A stretch of 51,009 bases of DNA from Pseudidiomarina homiensis (GTDB taxonomy: Bacteria; Pseudomonadota; Gammaproteobacteria; Enterobacterales; Alteromonadaceae). Made by a program: the position numbers and the translations under genes. The stretch is from assembly GCF_003987225.1 (NCBI RefSeq), contig NZ_PIPX01000004.1, forward strand, positions 1 through 51,009. The letters run 5' to 3'. This document shows positions 18,374-26,566 of the stretch, piece after piece. Under the pieces are notes generated by a model. That model was given only the letters and a program-made list of their open reading frames with translations. It had not been told where the DNA came from and ran no database searches. Position 1 is the stretch's first letter. Each line of letters starts with the position of its first letter.

Positions 18374-19223
18374 AAAACTGTCCCAAAATACGACGCGTTA
18401 AAAAATAACCAGCCGCCATTAAACAAACACTCGCGACTACCACAATCTGTCCTGCCGAGGTCGTAAGCAATAGCGTGGTGGCGTCTTGGTGTACCGTTTT
18501 AAGCGCAAAGAAAAGGCCTAAGGGCAGAAAGAACATGACTCGTCCTTGCAGGCGCGCTTGTGCCGATAAACTTAAGATCCGTTGCTGCGCATAATGTTGT
18601 TGCTGAATCGCTTCGGCCATACGAGAAAGTACGTCGGCTTGCTGCCCACCATGGCGCACGCTCGTAACAATGATAAAGCCGAAGAATTGCACAATCGAGG
18701 TCGCCGCACGACGTTGAAAGTCAGCAAATGCACTTTCTAAGGTTTCACCGGTGCGCTGCCTTTGGACAATAAGAGATAGTTCGGTCGCTAATGGTGCAGG
18801 AACCTGCTGCGCCGTTAACGCTAATGCGGATGCCAAGCCCATCCCGGCATGCAGACTATTTGCTAGTAACCGCAGTGCCTCTGGGAGCTGTTGCTCAATC
18901 TGTGCCGTACGCTTTTGGTGTAAAACATTTCTCAAAAGCGGCAAAGCACCAACTGACACAACCATAGTCAGCATCATCGAACGCCAGTCATGGGTAAGTA
19001 GCAGGGTTATTAACGCAATCAATGAAGTCAGCAACAGCACTCCATACCAAAACTGCCGCATCGGCAAAAATATGAGAAATACAGCTAAGGACGCTTCAGC
19101 GTGCTGTTCAATTTGCTGGCGAGCATCACGATAAATTGCTATTCCTCCCCAAGTCGCTAAACCAAGAGCAAGTATTGCCGTCGCAGTGACAAAGAAAACA
19201 ACCAACCATTCATCAACACGCAT
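18360..19223 (-). CDS. tadB: Tad pilus inner-membrane platform protein TadB
   Basis: A 287-residue T2SSF-family protein with helices at the N-terminus, near residues 60-100 and at the C-terminus. The cytosolic GspF block is LPEALRLLANSLHAGMGLAS, followed by a region ending VTSVRHGGQQADVLSRMAEA, typical of TadB. It is coupled to tadA (11-nt overlap) and tadC (14-nt overlap). Confidence 0.9.
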   Translation of the reverse strand: MRVDEWLVVFFVTATAILALGLATWGGIAIYRDARQQIEQHAEASLAVFLIFLPMRQFWYGVLLLTSLIALITLLLTHDWRSMMLTMVVSVGALPLLRNVLHQKRTAQIEQQLPEALRLLANSLHAGMGLASALALTAQQVPAPLATELSLIVQRQRTGETLESAFADFQRRAATSIVQFFGFIIVTSVRHGGQQADVLSRMAEAIQQQHYAQQRILSLSAQARLQGRVMFFLPLGLFFALKTVHQDATTLLLTTSAGQIVVVASVCLMAAGYFLTRRILGQFYVAD

Positions 19224-20400
19224 GATCTGTTATCCATTCAGAACGAATTCCCGAGGCTTGTAAGCCACCATCTCGCCGCTCAAAAAGCGGACTCACTTGG
19301 TACGCTGAAGACTCGATACCAACAACTTCACTGATCGCGTTCACTACCCTTTGACCATTAGAGCCTCGCGTGACTTGAACAATCACCTCGACGGCGCTGG
19401 CAATTTGTTGCCTAATGGCCAACAACGGAAGCTCAAAACCGGCTAGCATCACCATTACCTCCAAGCGTTGTAGGCCTTCTCGTGGGCTATTCGCATGTAA
19501 GGTTGTTAGCGAGCCCTCATGTCCAGTATTCATGGCCTGCAACATATCAAGCGCCTCGGCACCGCGACACTCACCAACAATGATCCGATCGGGGCGCATG
19601 CGCAGCGCATTGATGAGCAAATCGCGAATGCTCACCAGGCCACTCCCTTCGGCATTCGCAGGGCGCGCCTCGAGCGCGATCAGGTTGGCGTGGTTAAGTT
19701 GCAATTCGGCAGCGTCCTCGATGGTAATCAAGCGTTGCTCTGCAGGGATCTCACTGGCTAATAAATTAAGAAAAGTCGTTTTCCCGGTACCGGTACCACC
19801 GATGATGAGAATATTTTTTCGTTGTGCGATGACCTTCTTCAAGTAATCGGTTGCTGAACTTGAGAGTGCTCCTGAAGCTTCAAGGTCGGCAAACGTTAAA
19901 GCCTTCCGTGAGAACTTGCGAATGGTGAGACACGCGCCACGTAATGCTAACGGAGCGATCACCGCATTGACCCTTGAGCCGTCGGGTAACCTTGCATCGA
20001 CCATCGGCTGAGCACTATCAATACGTCGGCCTAGTGGTAGCACCATGCGCTCGATAACCTGCAGTAACTCCGCTTCACTTTGAAAGCGTACATCGGACGC
20101 TTCTAGGTGCCCACGACGCTCAATGAATATGCCCGCGTAATGATTCACCATGATCTCGCTGATCGAATCGTCAGCCAATAACCCACTAAGCGGACCAAAC
20201 CCCATGCATGCTTCTATCACGTCATTAACCAAATGCTGATGTTCATGCGTTGGCTGTTCAGCACCGTGTTGCTTTATATAAGCTGACAGAAAATCAAACG
20301 CATAGCCCCGCAAGCTATCTGTGCTGGCAAACTCGCGTTGCAGCGTGACGCGTTGTATTTGCAGGCGTAGCGCCTCGATGAGCTGGTTTTTTTCGATCAT
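19213..20400 (-). CDS. tadA: Tad pilus assembly ATPase TadA (CpaF)
   Basis: A secretion ATPase of the VirB11/GspE superfamily, 395 residues, that powers Flp pilus extension and probably retraction. I use the ATG at 20400, which overlaps the secretin stop as ATGA and has GGGGGAG upstream. Motifs: SEIMVNHYAGIFIERRGHLE in the N-terminal domain, Walker A GGTGTGKTTFLNLL (about 200-213), the Walker B region MRPDRIIVGECRGAEALDML (about 270) and the His box TGHEGSLTTLHANSPREGL. All catalytic elements appear intact. Confidence 0.95.
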   Translation of the reverse strand: MIEKNQLIEALRLQIQRVTLQREFASTDSLRGYAFDFLSAYIKQHGAEQPTHEHQHLVNDVIEACMGFGPLSGLLADDSISEIMVNHYAGIFIERRGHLEASDVRFQSEAELLQVIERMVLPLGRRIDSAQPMVDARLPDGSRVNAVIAPLALRGACLTIRKFSRKALTFADLEASGALSSSATDYLKKVIAQRKNILIIGGTGTGKTTFLNLLASEIPAEQRLITIEDAAELQLNHANLIALEARPANAEGSGLVSIRDLLINALRMRPDRIIVGECRGAEALDMLQAMNTGHEGSLTTLHANSPREGLQRLEVMVMLAGFELPLLAIRQQIASAVEVIVQVTRGSNGQRVVNAISEVVGIESSAYQVSPLFERRDGGLQASGIRSEWITDHAC

Positions 20401-21611
20401 AGTGTGTTCTCCCCCGCGCCCATAAAGGGTTCTATTAGACCGACACAACCAACGGCATTTTGAAAGCGCTCACGCTTAGCAACAAACTCGGCAAGACTAG
20501 CTTGCTCTGCACTTGCAAGTTTGGCTAGACGTGGCGTCACCATTACGATCAGATCCGTTTCCGCTGCACGAAACTGCGTCGACGAAAAAAGTGCACCCAA
20601 AATAGGCAACTTGTGCAGCTCAGGAAACCGATCGGCCTGTTGCGCTTGCTCATGTTGAATGAGACCTGATAACACCAGTGTTTCTCCCAACGGTAAGGTC
20701 AGTGTCGACGATACGCGTCGGCTTAGAAGGCCAGGTACACCGTTGACTGCTGTCGCCGGATCGATCGAACTTAATTCAGCGACGAGGGTGGCACTTACCT
20801 GTTGGTCAGCTAACAGCTTAGGGGAAATTTCTAGCTGTATCCCGTAAGGTCGAAAACTGACATCTTGCATACCCTGAGCGACCACTTGCGGCACCGGAAA
20901 CTCTCCGCCAACCAGGAAGTCTGCTTTACCTCCACTCATTGCGGTTAGTGTTGGGTTGGCAAGCAGTCGCGCACGTCCCTCACGTTCCATAATATCCAGT
21001 GTGGTTTGCGCGCTTAACGGCAGGTGAAGCCAATTCCCCATATCTTGAAGCAACGGGCCGTTGACGTGCCCGGGCCAACGAACACCTATGTGCCGTGCAA
21101 ATGAGCGTTTGACTTCGGCAATGCGAACTTCGAGCACTAACATCGGTTCGGGTGCTGGCGGAAGCCATTCAATTTGTGACGCAAGACGAGGAAAACGCGC
21201 CAGCAAATCGTTCATATCAGCTTTCGCTTGCGCAGGTAGCTGGCCTGATAATCGAATGAGTTCGTCAGCACCATCACTAATCTGTAATTGCGGAAAACGC
21301 CGTTGCAATGTCGCTAGCCTGAGTTTTAGATGCTTATCTGGCGCTCGCTTAACAATAAATGTGAATCTTTGCTGAAGCTGACCGGCTTTAAACGTTAACG
21401 CTTCTGCTTTACCCGGTTGGTGCCCAGTAATCACCACGGCACCACTAGGCAATTGTTGGTAGCCTAAAACCTCGGGCGAAGTAATGACGATCTCTTCAAT
21501 TCCTGTCGGAGCGAGTATGTGCGATTCACCGACTTGGACTTGTATTTGTGTGGATGCTGGTGTTGCACCTACCGCACCCAGAAAAAGAAATGCCCCAAGA
21601 AAAGACATCAT
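20397..21611 (-). CDS. rcpA: Tad secretin RcpA (CpaC)
   Basis: The outer-membrane secretin through which the pilus leaves the cell. About 404 residues from the ATG at 21611 (an adjacent ATG at 21608 is possible). A short signal peptide is followed by an N-terminal domain with VGESHILAPTGIEEIVITSP, a linker region, and a secretin domain that includes LANPTLTAMSGGKADFLVGG and a C-terminal LSGLIQHEQ and VMVTPRLAK. It follows cpaB directly and overlaps tadA by 4 nt. A tadZ/cpaE gene often lies between these two but is absent here. Confidence 0.92.
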   Translation of the reverse strand: MMSFLGAFLFLGAVGATPASTQIQVQVGESHILAPTGIEEIVITSPEVLGYQQLPSGAVVITGHQPGKAEALTFKAGQLQQRFTFIVKRAPDKHLKLRLATLQRRFPQLQISDGADELIRLSGQLPAQAKADMNDLLARFPRLASQIEWLPPAPEPMLVLEVRIAEVKRSFARHIGVRWPGHVNGPLLQDMGNWLHLPLSAQTTLDIMEREGRARLLANPTLTAMSGGKADFLVGGEFPVPQVVAQGMQDVSFRPYGIQLEISPKLLADQQVSATLVAELSSIDPATAVNGVPGLLSRRVSSTLTLPLGETLVLSGLIQHEQAQQADRFPELHKLPILGALFSSTQFRAAETDLIVMVTPRLAKLASAEQASLAEFVAKRERFQNAVGCVGLIEPFMGAGENTL

Positions 21612-21617
21612 GATCAA

Positions 21618-22328
21618 TTAGCTCCCTGCTTTTGATATGGTAAAGAGGTGTGGTTTTAAAGGTGATTTCACGTGGCTATACTCGGCTTCAGGATGTTGTA
21701 GCCACAATGCAAAACCCTGACGCCTAAACCCTTCAAAAATCGCCGCCTGCTCGGCCTTTAATCGGAAAGTAATGGTCACCGCGAGTGCTCCCCCGACGTA
21801 CTCTTTGCTTTGATTGTCGAGCGCTAACACTTCTATGTTGGTAAGCATACGCAGCGGCTCACCACCACCGCCAGCAACTAAGCTCACCCGATTGCCCACG
21901 GCTAACAAACCATGGTGAACCTGCTCGATACCTACTGTTGCCGTAACGGCATAGTCGTCTGGCGCTAGCTGATCACTAAAAGAAGAACGCCTAACTCTGC
22001 CTAAGTGACCTAGCATTACCGGCTCCCCAGCGCTGACGAAATTTTGCACGCTGTTACCAACGACAGCCATAGCATCATTGGGTCGCAGCCAATCATCACT
22101 GATATAACTCGGCGGGTATTTACGCTGCTGCAAATCGTCAAGCCCAATGACTGCGCCAGCCTCAAGATCGTGACTGAATACCAGCACCCACTCCATCTCT
22201 GCGTTGAGACGTTGCTCCAGTTCATGTGACTGTTGTGCTAAATACCGCATAACGAGTTGATAGCTTGCAGTAACCATGGCCAATACCACGAGACCAAGAA
22301 CAATAAAGCGCCACCCAAACCTAGCCAT
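21618..22328 (-). CDS. cpaB: Flp pilus assembly protein CpaB/RcpC
   Basis: A 236-residue protein with an N-terminal membrane helix (about residues 5-27) and a periplasmic SAF domain. The sequence VLVFSHDLEAGAVIGLDDLQ (about 48-67) opens that domain, and a CpaB-specific beta region with GVIEQ-like VGIEQVHHGLLAVGNRVSLV follows. It binds or stabilises the secretin in characterised Tad systems. It starts 3 nt after the small pseudopilin gene and ends just before rcpA. Confidence 0.88.
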   Translation of the reverse strand: MARFGWRFIVLGLVVLAMVTASYQLVMRYLAQQSHELEQRLNAEMEWVLVFSHDLEAGAVIGLDDLQQRKYPPSYISDDWLRPNDAMAVVGNSVQNFVSAGEPVMLGHLGRVRRSSFSDQLAPDDYAVTATVGIEQVHHGLLAVGNRVSLVAGGGGEPLRMLTNIEVLALDNQSKEYVGGALAVTITFRLKAEQAAIFEGFRRQGFALWLQHPEAEYSHVKSPLKPHLFTISKAGS

Positions 22329-22331
22329 TGA

Positions 22332-22544
22332 TTACGCCGCCCATGGGTGCAGCAAAAACTGCTGCCAGGTAACCGAGAACACCAACATCCACGAACTGAC
22401 GATGATCTCAACAAGCTCCACTAAGCTCTCGTTGTTTGCAGTTACTGGGATCACGACGATAGCGAACAAGCTCAACGCCACCACCAACGTTTCGACTGTT
22501 GCTTGGCCATTGTTTGTTTGCTGACAGTTAGTGACGCTGCGCAC
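22332..22544 (-). CDS. Small TadE/TadF-like pseudopilin
   Basis: About 70 residues from a GTG at 22544. The start is uncertain because the reading frame stays open upstream to 22625, inside the previous gene. The leader ends NNG, and the predicted mature N-terminus QATVETLVVALSLF has Glu at position 5, as expected for class III prepilins. It is essentially one membrane helix plus a second hydrophobic segment. It is probably a minor pseudopilin of the Tad machine. Its translation is likely coupled to the gene upstream, whose stop at 22528 it overlaps. Confidence 0.6.
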   Translation of the reverse strand: MRSVTNCQQTNNGQATVETLVVALSLFAIVVIPVTANNESLVELVEIIVSSWMLVFSVTWQQFLLHPWAA

Positions 22545-23022
22545 TGACCAAGAGAGTGCCCTGCGTACGTGCGTAGACGAAGATGTCCTCACTTGGCTTT
22601 TGCAAGGATACGTAAAACCTTCCATGGCTTAACTCCGTAACTATTGGATGCCGCCCACTATGGCGGAGTTTGAGATAACGTTCTAATTGCTTCGGGTGAT
22701 AGTTGTTTTGATAAATAGCTACAGTCTGGCCCTGAGCACTAAACTGTTGAAGCCGAGTGCCTCGCCAGTCGCTTCGCACAACACTTTTAGACAGCGATGT
22801 GCGGCGATATTCAGTTAGCCAATACACGCCATTTAACTGCTGCATCAGCCATAAACTTGAGTCTTTCTCGCACCATGAAAGCAGTGCATTGATTGTCATT
22901 GTCTGGCAATTTAACTGTTCTAACCGTGGTGTTTGCGCAAGTGCTAACCGCCAAACCGAACTGGTAGCTTGCGTTGACCAAACTTCGGCCTGCCATTCGC
23001 TCGGAAGATCCACCGCTAGCAT
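22528..23022 (-). CDS. Unknown protein of the Tad-type locus
   Basis: I do not recognise this 164-residue protein. I use the ATG at 23022, which has AGGGGG upstream and overlaps the previous stop by 7 nt; a GTG at 23040 is possible. It has no signal peptide or membrane helix. It is rich in Gln, Leu, Ser and Trp, with a C-terminal region YHPKQLERYLKLRHSGRHPI and then VYARTQGTLLVSAQRH. It lies between two pseudopilin genes in the same operon. A cytosolic chaperone or regulatory role is speculation. Confidence 0.65.
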   Translation of the reverse strand: MLAVDLPSEWQAEVWSTQATSSVWRLALAQTPRLEQLNCQTMTINALLSWCEKDSSLWLMQQLNGVYWLTEYRRTSLSKSVVRSDWRGTRLQQFSAQGQTVAIYQNNYHPKQLERYLKLRHSGRHPIVTELSHGRFYVSLQKPSEDIFVYARTQGTLLVSAQRH

Positions 23023-23558
23023 GACTGCCCCCTCTGACACGCCAACTCAGCAGGTGTTGCCTCATTAGCGATATAACCGAACCGCAAACTCTCAGCGGAA
23101 AACTCTTCGGTAAAGTGCAGCCAGCTTATAAAATTCTGGATTTTACCAAGGCCCAACTCCTGCAACCGTGCGAGCGGTGTTAATCGAGCTGGCCTAGAAT
23201 CAAGCTGTTCCGCGCTCATCGGCGACCACGTATCGGTAAGTCGCGCCATAGCGGCGACATCAGGAGCACTGGCGATGACACGTAAGTTATCTTGCTCTAG
23301 TGCCAGCCCAGTCAATCCTTTTAAAGGGCTTAAAACCACTTCAGCGCGCTTGGCAAATGCATAGTTTTCCGTGACCTCCACCGTACTATTCAGTTGCCAA
23401 TTCCACACGGCCGCACGCCCGGTTTCAATGCGTTTTAATTGGTGTTCGTGGAGTGGAAAAACAGTATCGGTCAGCAGCAACAGCAGCCCAGCCAACAACG
23501 TCAATACAATGAGGCTCTCGACCATCGCCTGTCCCGAGTTATCGCTAAACTTTTTCAT
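23016..23558 (-). CDS. tadE: TadE-like pseudopilin
   Basis: About 180 residues from the ATG at 23558, where GGTGA sits 5 nt upstream; an ATG at 23564 is possible. The leader MKKFSDNSG ends in Gly, and the mature N-terminus QAMVESLIVLTLLAGLLLLL has Glu at position 5, the hallmark of class III prepilin-like TadE proteins. One N-terminal membrane helix is followed by a periplasmic domain. It overlaps the genes on both sides, consistent with one coupled operon. Confidence 0.75.
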   Translation of the reverse strand: MKKFSDNSGQAMVESLIVLTLLAGLLLLLTDTVFPLHEHQLKRIETGRAAVWNWQLNSTVEVTENYAFAKRAEVVLSPLKGLTGLALEQDNLRVIASAPDVAAMARLTDTWSPMSAEQLDSRPARLTPLARLQELGLGKIQNFISWLHFTEEFSAESLRFGYIANEATPAELACQRGQSC

Positions 23559-24747
23559 GAGCATCACCAACTCGTGCTGTTAATAACACTCGCTCTAATT
23601 GCGATAACGACTTCAGTTGACTCTGCCAAAGTGCATTGAACAAGTTGGCCTGCTCATTTTTACTATCCGAGCGGCGAAACCAACGCGTTGGACGCGAGTA
23701 AACGACACTTGCTTTTGCCACCGCTTGAGGCAAGACAACAATAACGGCAGGCCAATCCGCGGGATCCAATTGCGTGCGATTAAAATAACGAAAGGGCTGC
23801 GCATTGCCAGAAAACTCTACCTGATCGGCAACACCCCACTGAGTTGCGGTCGGATTGATCTTTCGAGTGCGTCCAAAATCTTTAGCACCAACACTTTCGA
23901 TTTCTTCACCGAGATAAGTTGCGCCATCACCCCACGGGTATTCGTCAGAATCCAACAGGCCGCGCACATGAATCGAGACCGTATCCATACTTTGCCAACT
24001 CCAACTCCCACTAGAATCTTCGTGGAGACGCGCTCCGCCAGCTTTCTCAACCTCAATTTGCAACGCATCGAACCACTCATAGCTACGCTTCTTACTGAAG
24101 GGGTCCAGACTTTCCAGCATCAAACGATGCGCCAGCTGATTATCACTTCCCGAAGCTTGTGCTGGTATAAACGTCCACCACAACCATGGCACCGGAACCA
24201 GTCCTGGAGCATGCAAGAGTTGCCATTTTATTGGCTCATCACCGACGTCATGGGCGGCGAGTATTTGTTCCATTGTTTTCGGTAACGTCATGGCAAAGCT
24301 AATGCGCGCATACCATTGCGTCGCTCGTATCGCCGTGGTGACCATGCGTTGAAAATAAAGCACACCTTGCAAGATTTGTTGGAACGGCTCTTCAAAGTTA
24401 TCGACCGCATTGGCGATATTCCGGGTGATGGCATTCAGGTATGGAATCCAAGACGAAGCCATTGCACTGCGGTCGGCAACATCCTTCATCATCTGAAACC
24501 AACTCGCTAAGCCCAACAGTTGTGCAATTGCCAACTCGTTCGCGAACAATGCACGGTTCGTAATTGCGAGTAGGTTCATCTCACGTGCTAACACCGTTGC
24601 GGCGGAACTTGCCATGTTATCGGCGACGGTTTGTTGATACCAACTACTGCGCAGGGCTTCACTACGTGCCATCAAACCGATAATCAGAAAAATGATACCG
24701 ACCAAAATTGGCATCAGCCATAAAGTAGTAAAGCCATTGCGCGCCAT
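23545..24747 (-). CDS. TadG-like pilus locus membrane protein
   Basis: A 400-residue protein with an N-terminal membrane helix (about residues 8-26) after MARNGFTTLWLMPI, a pattern like the N-terminus of TadG proteins. Next comes a long helical periplasmic region (about 35-160, with REMNLLAITNRALFANELAI), then a Trp/Pro-rich segment VPVPWLWWTF and a mixed C-terminal domain. I see no von Willebrand A domain, so it is a short or divergent TadG. It shares a TAATG junction with the pilin stop, so the two are coupled. The family call rests on position and the N-terminus only. Confidence 0.6.
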   Translation of the reverse strand: MARNGFTTLWLMPILVGIIFLIIGLMARSEALRSSWYQQTVADNMASSAATVLAREMNLLAITNRALFANELAIAQLLGLASWFQMMKDVADRSAMASSWIPYLNAITRNIANAVDNFEEPFQQILQGVLYFQRMVTTAIRATQWYARISFAMTLPKTMEQILAAHDVGDEPIKWQLLHAPGLVPVPWLWWTFIPAQASGSDNQLAHRLMLESLDPFSKKRSYEWFDALQIEVEKAGGARLHEDSSGSWSWQSMDTVSIHVRGLLDSDEYPWGDGATYLGEEIESVGAKDFGRTRKINPTATQWGVADQVEFSGNAQPFRYFNRTQLDPADWPAVIVVLPQAVAKASVVYSRPTRWFRRSDSKNEQANLFNALWQSQLKSLSQLERVLLTARVGDAHEKV

Positions 24748-25046
24748 TAGTTGCTACCGGACTCGGTGGCTTCATCGTAGTTGCCAAGATTGACATCCTG
24801 CCGAGCTACAGTGCCTGAGCGCCTTGCACTTGAACGCGCTTCGTTAAGTTGCTGAGAGGAGCTCTGTCCGCTAACTTCATGAGCAATGCCCGAGACTTGG
24901 TTGCGTACAGTCTTGCCCAATAATGAATAAACACCGATTGCAGCCACTGCTATGAGGGCAACAATAATGATGTACTCGGTCATTCCCTGACCACGATGAA
25001 ACTTGTGCGCCATGACCAATGAAGAGTATGAACGTCCGTGTTGCAT
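24747..25046 (-). CDS. flp: Flp-type pilin
   Basis: The likely major pilin, 99 residues. I use the ATG at 25046, which follows AAGGAGG, rather than the upstream ATG at 25094. The leader ends HRG, and the predicted mature protein starts QGMTEYIIIVALIAVAAIGV with Glu5-Tyr6, the type IVb Flp signature, followed by a single helix and a polar, Ser/Gln-rich tail. The tail is longer than in a minimal Flp pilin (about 50 residues). As the first gene of the locus, with a strong ribosome site and its own upstream gap, it is well placed for high expression. Confidence 0.75.
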   Translation of the reverse strand: MQHGRSYSSLVMAHKFHRGQGMTEYIIIVALIAVAAIGVYSLLGKTVRNQVSGIAHEVSGQSSSQQLNEARSSARRSGTVARQDVNLGNYDEATESGSN

Positions 25047-25087
25047 AAAGCCTCCTTGCAAAAGTTGAATGTACCCAAACGATGGAT

Positions 25088-25103
25088 AGCTCAACTATAG
25101 CCA
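25088..25103 (-). promoter_or_regulatory. Candidate pilin promoter (GG-N10-GC)
   Basis: On the minus strand TGGCTATAGTTGAGCT has GG and GC separated by exactly 10 bp, the spacing of sigma-54 promoters, about 42 bp upstream of the pilin ATG. The -12 half (TGAGC) is poor. The same stretch holds TATAGT, a possible sigma-70 -10 without a well spaced -35. Confidence 0.25.
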
Positions 25104-25138
25104 CAAGAAAGCAGGGTCAGACAAAAAGGAGCTTAGGC

Positions 25139-25825
25139 TTACTCGATGTGAAGATACTTGTGCAACTGCACCGATAAACGCCAATTCCGTTCGATACAGG
25201 TTTTTATCGCCAGCTCGGTTGCCCGTGAACGCTGGGATATTGGCTGCAGTGCGATGATTACGTTCTCGGCAGGCGGACATTGAGCGAGGAGATTATCGAG
25301 TGCATCAATATGCTTTTGCATCGCCACCGGATGTTTTATTTCATTCGCACGTTTCATACAGTCGGGACGTACCAAAAAGCCACCCGGCATATCTAGTTTG
25401 GGCGACACCGTAACCCAGGTCGCAGCCGAAACTTGCAAAGCAAAGGTACCGCTGGTTTCGATTTGCAAGCGGTATCCTGCGGCTTCAAGAACCTGTGCCA
25501 GTTCACGTAGGTCGTACATTGCTGGCTCGCCACCGGTGATCACTACATGCTTGGCCTGAAAACCTTGTTGTTTAAAGGCCGCAAGAATCTCAGCGGCCGT
25601 GAGCTCTGCCCACTGCGCAGACGCCGAGGACTTCGCCAAAAGCGTTGCAAGATCAACCTTATCCGCCGCTGACTTTTCCCATGTGTGTTGCGTATCGCAC
25701 CAAGGACAGCCGACAGGACAACCCTGCAAGCGCAGAAAAATAGCCGGTGTGCCGGTATAGAAGCCTTCACCTTGAATCGTTTCGAACAATTCATTGATTG
25801 GATAGCGAGTACTAATGGGATTCAT
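25139..25825 (-). CDS. queE: 7-carboxy-7-deazaguanine synthase QueE
   Basis: A radical SAM enzyme that turns 6-carboxytetrahydropterin into 7-carboxy-7-deazaguanine, an intermediate on the way to preQ0 and queuosine tRNA modification. It has 228 residues. The N-terminal NELFETIQGEGFYTGTPAIF is diagnostic, followed by the iron-sulfur motif CPVGCPWCDT (CX3CX2C). VVITGGEPAMYDLRELAQVL binds SAM. It is divergent from queC, the next enzyme of the pathway, across a 74-bp gap. Confidence 0.96.
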   Translation of the reverse strand: MNPISTRYPINELFETIQGEGFYTGTPAIFLRLQGCPVGCPWCDTQHTWEKSAADKVDLATLLAKSSASAQWAELTAAEILAAFKQQGFQAKHVVITGGEPAMYDLRELAQVLEAAGYRLQIETSGTFALQVSAATWVTVSPKLDMPGGFLVRPDCMKRANEIKHPVAMQKHIDALDNLLAQCPPAENVIIALQPISQRSRATELAIKTCIERNWRLSVQLHKYLHIE

Positions 25826-25851
25826 CCTGTTTTGCGGTAAACTATGCCGTT

Positions 25852-25878
25852 ATTGTACCTTAAATTAGTATTGATCAA
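25852..25878 (-). promoter_or_regulatory. Candidate queE promoter
   Basis: Minus-strand TTGATC (25878-25873), a 15-bp spacer and TACAAT (25857-25852), 27 bp upstream of the queE ATG. The short spacer lowers confidence. No preQ1 riboswitch hallmark is visible in this gap. Confidence 0.35.
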
Positions 25879-25899
25879 GAAGTCACAAGGAATTCTGAT

Positions 25900-26556
25900 A
25901 TGGCAAAGGTTGTCGTTATTTACTCTGGTGGAATGGATTCGTTTACCGTGCTACACCGAGCAATACGGGATGGGCATGACGTTTATGCCTTAAGCTTCGA
26001 TTACGGACAACGCCACGTTAAAGAGCTAACGGTTGCCGCCGAAGTCACGCGGGGACTAAATATTCCCCATAAAATCGTCGACATCACAGCGATCAATGAG
26101 TTGATCAGCAACAGCTCGTTGACGTCCACGAGCACAGCTATTCCTGAAGGTCATTACGAAGAAGCTTCAATGCAATCGACTGTGGTGCCGAATCGCAACA
26201 TGATTCTGCTCTCACTAGCGATTGGTTATGCGGTTTCGATTGGCGCAGAAGCCGTCTACTACGGCGCACACTCTGGAGACCATGCGATTTATCCCGACTG
26301 TCGTCCTGAATTTGTTCAGCGTATGAATGACGTAAGTCGCATCGCCAACTACGAGCCGATTGAAATCGCCGTTCCCTACCTCACGAATGACAAGGCTGAA
26401 ATCTTGCGTGACGGACTTGCTATGGGCCTTGATTACAAGAACACCTGGACCTGCTACAACGGCCGTGACAAGGCGTGCGGAAAGTGCGGCGCTTGTGTTG
26501 AACGGCTTGAAGCGTTTGCGGCAAACAACACCGTCGACCCGCTAGCGTACGAGTGA
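25900..26556 (+). CDS. queC: 7-cyano-7-deazaguanine synthase QueC
   Basis: An ATP-dependent enzyme that converts 7-carboxy-7-deazaguanine to preQ0. The 218-residue product has the PP-loop [14 protein letters not shown] at the N-terminus, [10 protein letters not shown], and a C-terminal zinc site made of Cys residues in [25 protein letters not shown] lies 8 nt before the ATG. The PP-loop reads SGGMDS where many QueC proteins have SGGQDS; the key Ser/Gly/Asp residues are kept. Confidence 0.96.
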   Translation: MAKVVVIYSGGMDSFTVLHRAIRDGHDVYALSFDYGQRHVKELTVAAEVTRGLNIPHKIVDITAINELISNSSLTSTSTAIPEGHYEEASMQSTVVPNRNMILLSLAIGYAVSIGAEAVYYGAHSGDHAIYPDCRPEFVQRMNDVSRIANYEPIEIAVPYLTNDKAEILRDGLAMGLDYKNTWTCYNGRDKACGKCGACVERLEAFAANNTVDPLAYE

Positions 26557-26566
26557 ACCGTAACCC

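Noticed and set aside
23617-24285. 222-codon plus-strand frame inside the TadG-like gene
   Set aside because: It is antisense to a gene with a good start, coupling to its neighbours and an N-terminal helix. The antisense product is basic, without recognisable motifs, as expected of a shadow frame.
25826-25899. Possible preQ1 riboswitch between queE and queC
   Set aside because: The 74-bp gap contains no recognisable preQ1 aptamer hairpin and C-rich tail; only a weak promoter was seen.
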